64,000 nt of DNA from Kappaphycus alvarezii (Eukaryota > Rhodophyta > Florideophyceae > Gigartinales > Solieriaceae), in the NCBI GenBank assembly GCA_002205965.3, contig NADL03000612.1, positions 186,001-250,000 on the forward strand. Direction: 5' to 3'. Below, in pieces: positions 56,179 to 64,000 of this stretch. The notes below the pieces were generated by a model. The model was not told the DNA's origin. It saw only the letters and a list, made by a program, of their open reading frames with translations, and made no database searches. A program made the translations under genes and the position numbers. Every line of letters starts with the position of its first letter. Position 1 is the stretch's first letter.

Positions 56179-56829
56179 ATGACGGATCTCCCCGTAATTC
56201 TCTACTCCTACTGGCGCAGCTCTTGTTCTTGGCGTGTACGCATCGCCCTAAACCTCAAGAAAATCCCGTACACCTACAAACCCATTCGCCTTGCAGGCCA
56301 AGGTGGCGATCAAGACACACCATCCTTCATGCAACTCAACCCTAGTGCTCAAGTCCCAGTCCTTGAAATCGACAACCATCGTCTCACGGAATCCGTTGCC
56401 ATACTCGAATATCTCGAAGAAACACGCCCCGACCATCCTCTTCTCCCCAGCTCCCCGTTCCAACGCGCTCAAGTTCGCATGCTTGTCGAAATTGTCAACG
56501 CTGGCATTCAACCAAAACAAAATCTCTCCGTCATTAACTTTGTGTCCGAAAACTGCGGTGGGGAGGACGCCAGGAAACGGTTTGCTGCTCATTGGGTAAG
56601 AAAAGGCTTGACCGCCTTTGAGAAGGAGCTGCAACATACCGCGGGCAAGTGCTGCGTCGGCGATGAAATCACTCTTGCAGACGTCTGCCTCGTCCCTCAA
56701 AGCGCAAGTGCAGCGAGGTTCGATGTCGATATAGCCGACTTTCCTCGCATTGTCAAAATTGTTGATTATCTTCAACAGCTCCCACAATTTCAAAAGGCAC
56801 ACCCGTCTGTACAACCAGATGCTCAATAA
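56179..56829 (+). CDS. Maleylacetoacetate isomerase (zeta-class glutathione transferase)
   Basis: This 216-residue single-exon protein has the zeta-class signature SSCSWRVRIAL (about residues 14-24), which contains the catalytic Ser/Cys and binds glutathione, followed by NPSAQVPVLEID and LTESVAILEYLEE (glutathione-site strand and helix). The C-terminal helical domain holds VGDEITLADVCLVPQ. Length equals the family norm (about 210-220). Reaction: glutathione-dependent isomerisation of maleylacetoacetate to fumarylacetoacetate, the next-to-last step of phenylalanine and tyrosine breakdown, usually cytosolic. The frame has no break. ATG context TCGCAAAATGAC; the stop TAA is at 56827-56829. Confidence 0.93.
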   Translation: MTDLPVILYSYWRSSCSWRVRIALNLKKIPYTYKPIRLAGQGGDQDTPSFMQLNPSAQVPVLEIDNHRLTESVAILEYLEETRPDHPLLPSSPFQRAQVRMLVEIVNAGIQPKQNLSVINFVSENCGGEDARKRFAAHWVRKGLTAFEKELQHTAGKCCVGDEITLADVCLVPQSASAARFDVDIADFPRIVKIVDYLQQLPQFQKAHPSVQPDAQ

Positions 56830-58816
56830 AATCTTCCGACTAGGGACCTATCCGCTATTCATAGCCACAGCTTAACCGTCTGGTCGGCACCTCTTGGCCG
56901 CCCACAGGAGCGTCAGGTTTGGGTTAAGCTCGATTTCGAGGGCGCGTCCCCTACAAATTACGTTGTTTCGCGAATACCCAAAACGGAATCACAATCGAAC
57001 CCTCTGTATCCTAGCAGATCCACCATCACAAGTTCCTCTTTCAGTTCCATTCCTTACCGTCTGGTCAAGACGTCGCATGGATCCTGCCAATTTCTGCGTC
57101 ACTGCGCTCAGCGAGCCATGCAGGCGGATTTTCACGGCTAGGCATTCCCAACTTTTACCGTCAACCTGTTTGAATTCCGCGACCCAAGGATTTACCAAGC
57201 ATTGGCGCAGAGGAACCAGATCAAGAGCTCACGAAGGAGTATTTCGGGCAATGGCAGAGAGGAATTTCAATTCCTGCTGGGATAACAATTTACGGGGGCA
57301 TTTACACGGAAACTGCCTGGAGAAGGTCGGAAAGCTAACGGTAGCACAGGCTATGAAACAGGAATTAGAAGCTGCACCGACGCCGTTAAGGTCATCTTCA
57401 ATGTATGCCAAGCCAGGGTGGCCTGAAAGATAGAATCCACCCCTCTCTTCCGTTCCTACTTACTGTTGCCTCGTCCAGTTTTTGCCGGATGCAAACATGA
57501 AGAACAAGCCGCGCACCTTCTCGGAAATGACATCGTCGTGTCAGTGCTGGGTACAGTGGACCAGCTCTTCAGGGATCGCGACAGGACAATCTGACCGGGG
57601 GGGAAATTGAAGTAGCAAGTTGGAAAAAAGTTTCGATGCAATGCGTGAGAGGTATTGCGGGTAACCAGAGTACTATCAAAGTTCGAGACAGAATTGATTG
57701 TTTCGGCCTCTGTTCGTGTTCATATCTCAACTACTGCCGTGCATTTCTGTCGCTAGTTGGGTACATTTGGCGTCGAGGAAAAGGTTTGCGCACAACGTCA
57801 GATTGGTTTCTGGACAGAGGAGCAGCTCGCGGTTGGAACCCTTTCTTCCTTATTCGAAGGGCGCCGGTATCTGAAGAATGCAGTTGAACGGCTTGGGCAA
57901 ACGCAAGTGTCGAAGTCGAACTAGACATGGGGCGTTACCGTATTGGTTGACCGGCTTTTGAAAATTCGAGAGATAGCGTGACGAGAGGCGGTGACGAGAT
58001 TGGCCCCAGGATTTCGATGGATAAATGGTTGAACTCGGTCATAGGGTCTTTATATTAAGTACGCTAAACATGGAGTACGGATTGCCTTCCGACATTTTCT
58101 CTTTCTTTCTACTCCCAACTTGACATTCAAAGTAGTATACCCTTTTCATCGCTCCTAATACGCTCACCTTCCCAAATCACAACACAAAAGGTTAGCTCTC
58201 AGCTCAAATCACATCTAAGTCTTCTCCGGCATCATATCCATCTCTCAAACTCCCCAGCTACCCCTGTCTCCCGGTATCACCAACTTTTCACGCCCAATCA
58301 TTATCGTAATCCTAACCGAACATTCCAACCCAAGAATGCATCTTACCAAGCGTTAAGTTCAACTGAGCCCTGCTACAGGCTCTTCACTCATTCCGACCCA
58401 CTACATTAGAACCACCCCCACATGATTGAAGGCCGTTCCTCATCCTAATCTTGTCGGTCCCACTTCCACAACGAATCATGCGAACCTCCCGGAGATCCAG
58501 CCCCACGTATCTCCAGCCACCCGTGGATCCCTCTCAGCCGCCTCGCTACTACAGCGCAAGTTAAAGGATCTCGAAATCCCGAGCCCCACCGAATCCGCAG
58601 ACTTGTGCGCCATTCGTGGCTTAGTTTCCGAGATCCGTAAACACCCGTGCCGCGCCCGTGGAATTTTGCATCAAATTAGCAACACAAGCAAGAAAGGAGT
58701 ACAAGTGTTTTCGACACGACGGGTTCGCTCCCTATGTCAGGATCACATTCGTCTTGGATAGCGCAGCAGTCATGCTTCTCTCGCACGTTTCGGCGACCTT
58801 AGACAGAGCTTGACAA
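56830..58816. other. Unrecognised region with broken or absent genes
   Basis: A 179-codon frame (56894-57433) starts with an ATG-like codon, but its neighbours in other frames look equally protein-like, for example KLDFEGASPTNYVVSRI and EYFGQWQRGISIPAGITIYGG. That suggests a decayed coding region with frame changes. The frame 58426-58761 lacks an ATG. The C/T-rich stretch at 58080-58420 may be a promoter. Nothing identified. Confidence 0.3.
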
Positions 58817-59080
58817 ATGACTAAAGTACAAGGGGCGTCTCGTCAGGTACAAAAATTCAGCCGTGCCTCAAAAGTGCCTGAAATCGTCTTTTGCCGAGAT
58901 CAACTCTCTCGTCTTCTGAACGTGCAAAAGTCAAGGGAGAGAGCTCGTCTCCGTGGAGACATTTATAGGGCCAAAGTGGAAGCAGCCATGTGGCGCACTC
59001 GAGCCACGGAGGTCGAGCAACAACTCGAGCTCATTCGCCGTGCCCACACTGACGACGAAGTCTGTTTGAGGCGTGTTTAA
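58817..59080 (+). CDS. Small coiled-coil-like ORF (87 codons), unrecognised
   Basis: ATG at 58817, TAA at 59078-59080. Rich in Arg, Glu and Ala with helical spacing (KSRERARLRGDIYRAKVEAA, ATEVEQQLELIRRAH). It could be a host gene or the surviving end of an upstream frame (58426-58761). Function unknown. Confidence 0.25.
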   Translation: MTKVQGASRQVQKFSRASKVPEIVFCRDQLSRLLNVQKSRERARLRGDIYRAKVEAAMWRTRATEVEQQLELIRRAHTDDEVCLRRV

Positions 59081-59651
59081 ACTATGTCAGCCACAATGCC
59101 CTCATACTTTGCTCCCCTCCGCCGTTTGTCAACCCTGCTCGCAGTGAAATCGGTGACGCTGCCTTCCGCGCGGGTCATATCTTAGCTCCGCATAACAAGC
59201 TGCAGAGGCGAAGCAACAAGCCAGGTGGAAAAGTCCTCTGCGGCAAACTGGCAGAGAAGATTCCAGGCAACTAGAATGACAGTACGCTGAGTGAGTAGGC
59301 CGGCATTGTACAAGCATCGATTGATTCTGATCTCCCTTGCATAAGCGAATGTGATTTGTTCCACGTTGATGTGAATGAGGTGAACAAAGTCGAAATAAGC
59401 ACAAGCGTGAGCAATATTCACTGGCCTTGCGTATATTCAGATGTGAGCTGATTGGACACCGAGACAAAATTTAACGCCAACTGGCACAAAGCGTCACCAA
59501 CAAATCGAGGCCCAATTTCCCATCCATTTGATAAACCTGTTTCAGAGCACTGCCACTTGATCCCCTCTGTCGTGGACACCCTACACCCGGTCTTCAAAGT
59601 CAACGCTCAAACTGAAGCTCTTCGCTTTCCAAGCTTATCACCGATCTCATC
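59081..59651. other. Upstream of the PE methyltransferase
   Basis: No gene recognised. The leader near 59600-59651 has CTTTCC and AAGCTTATCACC but no clear TATA box. Confidence 0.35.
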
Positions 59652-60501
59652 ATGGATGCGTTCAACCTAGTTATAGACTCATCCGTGCGCATCGTTGATG
59701 TTTTGCGTGGTGGCGACTCTGAATTGCCCGTCCCGCCCGTCTTGGACGCCGTGGCTGTCCACGTCTCATCTGTCCTCAGTTCCGATATTATTCCAAAGAT
59801 TCCATACGTTGACCTTTCCGACAAAGCGTTCGCCCGGGCCGTAGTTGCTACCGTTCTTCCCCCTCTCTTGTGGAACATTATTGGACCCTTTGAGTATTAC
59901 ACTCGAATCGTCTCGAAAGTATCATTCAGGCCGATAATTGGGGTATACCTGTCAGGGTTCATGATTGCTACTTTGAGTATTTACAGAAGTGCGTTGTTTG
60001 TTGCTGCGATTAATAGTCAGGTCAAGTTAGAGGAGATGAACACCCCATTTGTTCATGTGGCAGCGGGTTTCGTTATGACGTGGGGTTTAGCCATGTTCCT
60101 GGGTGCGTATTATCGATTGCGAATCACCGGCACATATTTGGGAGATTACTTTGGAATCTTGAGAGACGAAAGAATCACAGCATTTCCATTCAACGTCTCA
60201 AATAATCCCATGTACGATGGATCCTCGTTGAACCATTTTGCGGAGGCTCTTTTGTAAGTGCGGCAACCTTCGTTCCACCTTTTACATGAAACTAGCTCCC
60301 CGCAGAACTCGATACGGGAGCTGACGACTAACTGGAGGTTTTTTTGTGGACGGGCGTTTTTCGGAATGGGCATTGTATGACAGGCAGCGTAGTCCTGCTG
60401 GAATTTTACTGGCTGTTTGGCTGTTTATTTGCTATCGGATCGGATGTATTATTGAGGAGTACGTATCATTTGAGCATCTAATGCAGTGCCTCTGCTCTTG
60501 A
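59652..60501 (+). CDS. Phospholipid (PE/PMME) N-methyltransferase, one probable intron
   Basis: Exon 1 (59652-60253) encodes several hydrophobic segments (VVATVLPPLLWNII, IIGVYLSGFMIATLSIY, HVAAGFVMTWGLAMFLG) and the family core: GTYLGDYFGIL, ERITAFPFNVSNNPMYDGSS, LNHFAEALL, comparable to the GTY-GDYFGI and FP-N-NPMY-GS motifs of Opi3/PEMT. The frame would end at 60257, but a GTAAGT at 60254 and a CAG at 60381-60383 define a 130-base intron. After splicing it continues QRSPAGILLAVWLFICYRIG, the usual last membrane helix, to the TGA at 60499-60501. Total about 239 residues, slightly longer than PEMT/Opi3 because of the N-terminus. Role: methylation of phosphatidylethanolamine towards phosphatidylcholine in the ER membrane. 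Confidence 0.88.
60254..60383 (+). other. Probable intron of the PE methyltransferase
   Basis: 130 bases, GTAAGT...ACAG. Removal joins the ALL and QRSPAG residues in frame and restores the last conserved helix. It is the only intron in a host gene that I can support here. Confidence 0.7.
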
Positions 60502-63290
60502 GCAATCTCTCTCCAATAATGAGTGATCCCTTATCTAACATTTTCTTCGTGATCTGCTCCAAACTAATCGTAACCTATCACTGCCTTTAACCTCGAAGAC
60601 CGTTTACAGCAAAGATGTACAAAGAAAGGGATATGCGACGCAAAATACAGAAAAGCAAAGCAATTTAGTATTTTCCCTCGATCGTCACAGTTGGCTAGAC
60701 GACATGTACATTTATGACAATTTTCCGAACGATCAAACTGCTCCTTGAGGGAACCATTCGTTAAACTTGAGAGAAGCCCAACATGGTGATGGGAATGATC
60801 ACATCGAATAACCGTCGAGCTCTACTCTATGTGCAGCTAGATACAGATGTTGTATTCCTTAGGATGGTACTGGCTGAATATTTGGAAGCATCTCCTTGAC
60901 TGACTTCCTTCCTCTGTCGTCCCACAGAACACAGAGCCCATAGCTGGATGTTCAGCTTGGAGCTAGAATATTCGTTGCGGCAAACGTCTGAGAGATCTAT
61001 TGTACATCCTTTCAATACGCACTGACAGTTTCCTGTACATATGCTTGAAGTTGCAACCTGAAGCATGCTTAGAATGACTCTCTCAGAGTTTGGGAGCCAA
61101 GATCGGGACAGCTACAGTACAAGTTGTATCGGCGCTTTTCCCGTCCAAAAGCTAATAATCGCCAGAGCAACTAGTGTTTCAGAGCAACGATATATGCGGA
61201 GACTTGAAGACTTGGAAGCTTTCTTCCTCGGTTGGTCACTGGTTTTCGTTCCTGTCAGCTCTCCTCTCGCTACATTCAACGGGTTCCATGCCCCTTCATG
61301 CCCGGTTTCAGTTTCGATCGAGCTCATTCGAAGGAGTGTTGCTCCAGCCGGTCTATGTCTGGCGCAACTTTGCGAAACAAGGCATTTATTGTGCAAAGCA
61401 ATGATAACTGCAACTTATGTGTGTGTGTCGAAGCAGATGGGTTCTGCATCCCCTTCCTCCTACTTGAGCCCTCACCTCACCGGCGAAAGAGGGAGCAGTG
61501 CTCATCCCCTCCTCCGCTATATGGGTTGATCCGTTTCCCACCGCAATGGCTGATCTGACCACCCGTCCAGGGATCCTACAAAGTTGCCCCTCTGTGGCCC
61601 TCCGCAGCGATCTCATCTCCAACCTCCCTTAACCGTATGTCCAACGCAAGAGGCAGTCTGTGAATACGTCTGTGGGGAAGACATGCCCCCCTAATCTTCG
61701 CGCTGGCTGCCTCTACACCACCCCCCACCTCACTTCCTCAGTGGCAATCGACCGGCTTCAGACCCTAACATCGCATTTACCTTGCACAAAGGCAAGTTGA
61801 GAGCCTCCTCTTTGGCGCTGCTATCGCCGGCCTCATCCTACTGGCCCATGTCATCATCCTTTGTGTTGGTCGCTTGGCCATCACGTACGTCCAACAGCAC
61901 TACCATCCTCTCCGTTGCCTCTTTGCACCTCTACCACCTCAAGCTCCATCACGGTTCACTTCCTAAGCCGACTCCACGCTTCCGCCTACACCTTTGCCAC
62001 CGTCCATCGTTGCCTTCTCAAAGAGTTTGCCGGCCTACTAAACAGGGCCAATCGCTCCAAGGCCTCTGCCATCTTCCAGGAGAGCATGGCGCAAGTCCTC
62101 CGAGCTCACACTGCACCCCTTGCCGCCATTTTCCCGCACCTGCTAAAGCCCACGCCAACGACCCCTCCCCTGCTACCACGGGCCAACCCAACACCCGCCG
62201 GCACCAACCCCACCCGTGCCGGTTCCCCCTCGGCCACAATCCACCACTCCCGCAGCTGCCGCCGCCGTAACGGCGCAGACCACTGGCGCCACACCTCACC
62301 GCGCCGCTAACATTGTACCCCGCCGACCCCGGTCACGACGTTTCTGTGTCAAAAGCTCCGGCTGCCGCCTCTCACCCGCTCATCCCAGCGTGCGTCTCCG
62401 CTAGTGATGCTGCCTCCCCCTCCACTCCTCATCGCAGCCGCTAGTTCATCTTGTCATCATGACTGATCCTGCCCCCGTCCACCCCATTCCAGCCTCGGCC
62501 TCTTCCCCGCCCCCATCTAACATCCAGAACTTCCCAGACCCCATCGACGTCCTCCACACCCCGTATCGAAACCTTGATATATTTCTCAAATTTCCTGGGT
62601 CCTGCAGAAGGCCATTCCTGCTTCGACACATCAAGCTCTTCCGAAACGGTGACCTAACTCGAGGGCACTAGATAATCCACCGGGTCTTCCTCTTCCTCTC
62701 CATCACCCTTACCGCAGTCCTCCGACGCACTTTTCGATGGGGATGCGGATGGCAAAACCAACGAAAGCAACACCTGGCCATAGCGAATCTAACACGTCGT
62801 GCCTATGGGGGCGCCTTCTAGTCCGAGGTCCTCACTGCCCACGCAAAACGCGCCGAATGGCTCCGGACCTACTGTCCCCTACCCCCCTGGACGTATCCCC
62901 GCTTGCCTTCGCGCAGTTCCCCGTTCCAAGGCGCTCTTGGCAGACGCCAGCTACGGAGACGCCATGCGGTATCTGCAAAAAGCTGTACTTGCGAATGTCA
63001 AACACTAGCCCCTACACGCGCTCCCCGGGGTTCATCCCGCTCTGCCGTGGTCCATCATTCCTTTCTCTACCCCCAGCCTGCCACAGCCACCCCGCATCTT
63101 TGAGGCTACAGTCCTATACGCTGCTAGGAGCATCTCACGAAACACCGCTACTGGACCTGCGCACCCCCTACCGATGGTTCCATCTTTTGGCCAAGACCAG
63201 CTGCAGCCCAAAAGCCGATGTCACGCAGCTCTGTCCTCATCAAGCTGGTAAATCTCGGACTTGGTCCTTCCTATAACTGCCACCGCCGCG
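60502..63290. other. Intergenic, decayed retroelement-like tract
   Basis: The first kilobase is featureless apart from one unrecognised ATG frame (61065-61529, 154 codons). From about 61.7 to 63.3 kb the + strand is C-rich and Pro/Ala/Ser-coding in all frames, with segments such as FAGLLNRANRSKASAIFQ and PLPPWT. This looks like gag-type or low-complexity coding sequence broken by stops. No domain was recognised. Confidence 0.35.
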
Positions 63291-64000
63291 CTACTCGTTT
63301 CCATTCTTATCTTGGGCAGTTCGGAGTACAGTTGCGCAGAAGTCTTTCGGTAGTACGATTTTTGCGCCAAGCTGAGTCAGGCGAAACTGTCCGCCGTTTC
63401 GTCTTAGGAATGAGGAGGCCCCTCGGCGTATATTGCGGAGCTGGCTCAGATCCTTCTCAACGATATCTTTCATGGAGCGCTAGGGCTTATTCTCCAGCAA
63501 GTACGGGTCCAGCTGGGGCTCTGCGACAGCACAGGCCATCCAGCCCTCGTCATACCCCTCCGCTATTGCGGGCTCCATGTCCCCGTCGCTAGCTAGAGAG
63601 GATTACAGCTATCATATTTACAGTACTGGAGCCGTACACTACCCGAGAATTATACTCGGCCATGAAATCCAACCAACGGGCAAGTCGCCCGTGGACGTGC
63701 GTCTCAAATGCACAGAGTGGGGCCTCGTTCGAATGAAGTATGGGAGCGTGGTAGACGCTGAATTTGCCAACGGTCAGAAGTACAGCCGAGGCCTCTCGCT
63801 CACAAGCGTAGTATTTACTTTCTGGGGCACTGTCCATCAGGCATGCAGATTGGATCGGGTGCTCCTGACAGTTCTCCTTTCTGTCAGCGAGCATTGTCCC
63901 TACAACGTGTCCCGAGGCACCCTTTCCGACGGCAAACTGGTTTTAAGTCCGGGAAAGCAAGGACGAGCTCGTTTCAGTGCCTTCCAGGGTTTCAAATGCC
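63291..64000 (-). pseudogene. Ty3/gypsy pol fragment (RNase H and start of integrase), runs off the window
   Basis: Reading in from the right edge, the minus strand has GASGHVVGTML, KYYACEREASAVLLTVGKF (RNase H with CERE), then FETHVHGRLARWLDFMAEYN and VYGSSTVNMIA. These are the classic gypsy blocks after the RT. Further on, GGQFRLTQLGAKIVLPKDF resembles the segment before the integrase zinc finger. A stop is present before GASG, and the frame is interrupted between the two domains. The RT itself lies outside the window. Confidence 0.8.

Noticed and set aside
56248..56826. 192-codon minus-strand ORF opposite MAAI
   Set aside because: Complete antisense overlap with a well-supported gene and no domain of its own.
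60476..60481. Second, 28-base intron at the end of the methyltransferase
   Set aside because: A GTACGT...GCAG pair exists, but the length is implausibly short and the unspliced frame already ends with a normal stop.

Overview
The window is nuclear DNA of a eukaryote, most plausibly a red alga of the Chondrus type. That is an inference from layout: short, compact, intron-poor host genes sit in small islands, and between them lie large tracts of decayed transposable elements. One host gene, a cytochrome P450, carries a plastid-transit-like leader. No rRNA, ordinary tRNA gene or CRISPR array was recognised, and species identity cannot be proved from the sequence alone.

Host genes recognised: the 3' part of an alpha/beta hydrolase (1-852, +); a class IV aminotransferase (7709-8665, +) convergent with the P450 (8717-10410, -); a membrane-anchored cyclophilin (33800-34872, -); maleylacetoacetate isomerase (56179-56829, +); and a phospholipid (PE) N-methyltransferase with one probable intron (59652-60501, +). 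The P450 and the cyclophilin each need a one-base frame correction to read from their ATG into their conserved domain.

Mobile elements fill most of the rest. From left to right: a DDE transposase pseudogene (3182-4055); a broken Tc1/mariner transposase (4532-5540) between two direct repeats; a 5'-truncated LINE fragment (6540-7376); Ty1/copia remains (12640-15110) with tRNA-like SINE pieces; and an AT-rich, gene-poor desert (about 15.4-29.5 kb). Three more LINE 3' fragments lie at 29.6-32.9 kb. A structurally complete tyrosine-recombinase (DIRS/Ngaro/PAT-like) retroelement with split direct repeats occupies 35163-40495. Two PIF/Harbinger-like elements with convergent transposase and accessory genes lie at about 40824-43425 and 51921-55736; the second has clear terminal inverted repeats and a 3-bp target duplication. 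Copia (45.9-46.5 kb), DIRS-like (49.4-50.2 kb), LINE (50.2-51.8 kb) and Ty3/gypsy (63.3-64.0 kb, running out of the window) fragments complete the set.

The most noteworthy observations are: (1) the tyrosine-recombinase element with two identical 323-bp A repeats, an 18-bp B repeat at the predicted internal junction and right terminus, and an extra small ORF between A2 and B2; (2) a LINE lineage whose C-terminus combines a CCHC-like knuckle with a PD-(D/E)XK-like nuclease signature, present in seven pieces; (3) two PIF/Harbinger-like elements sharing the same convergent two-gene plan; and (4) eight one-base frame breaks, all in the same direction and nearly all at short homopolymers, in host genes and transposons alike, which points to homopolymer undercalling in the assembly rather than to eight separate mutations.
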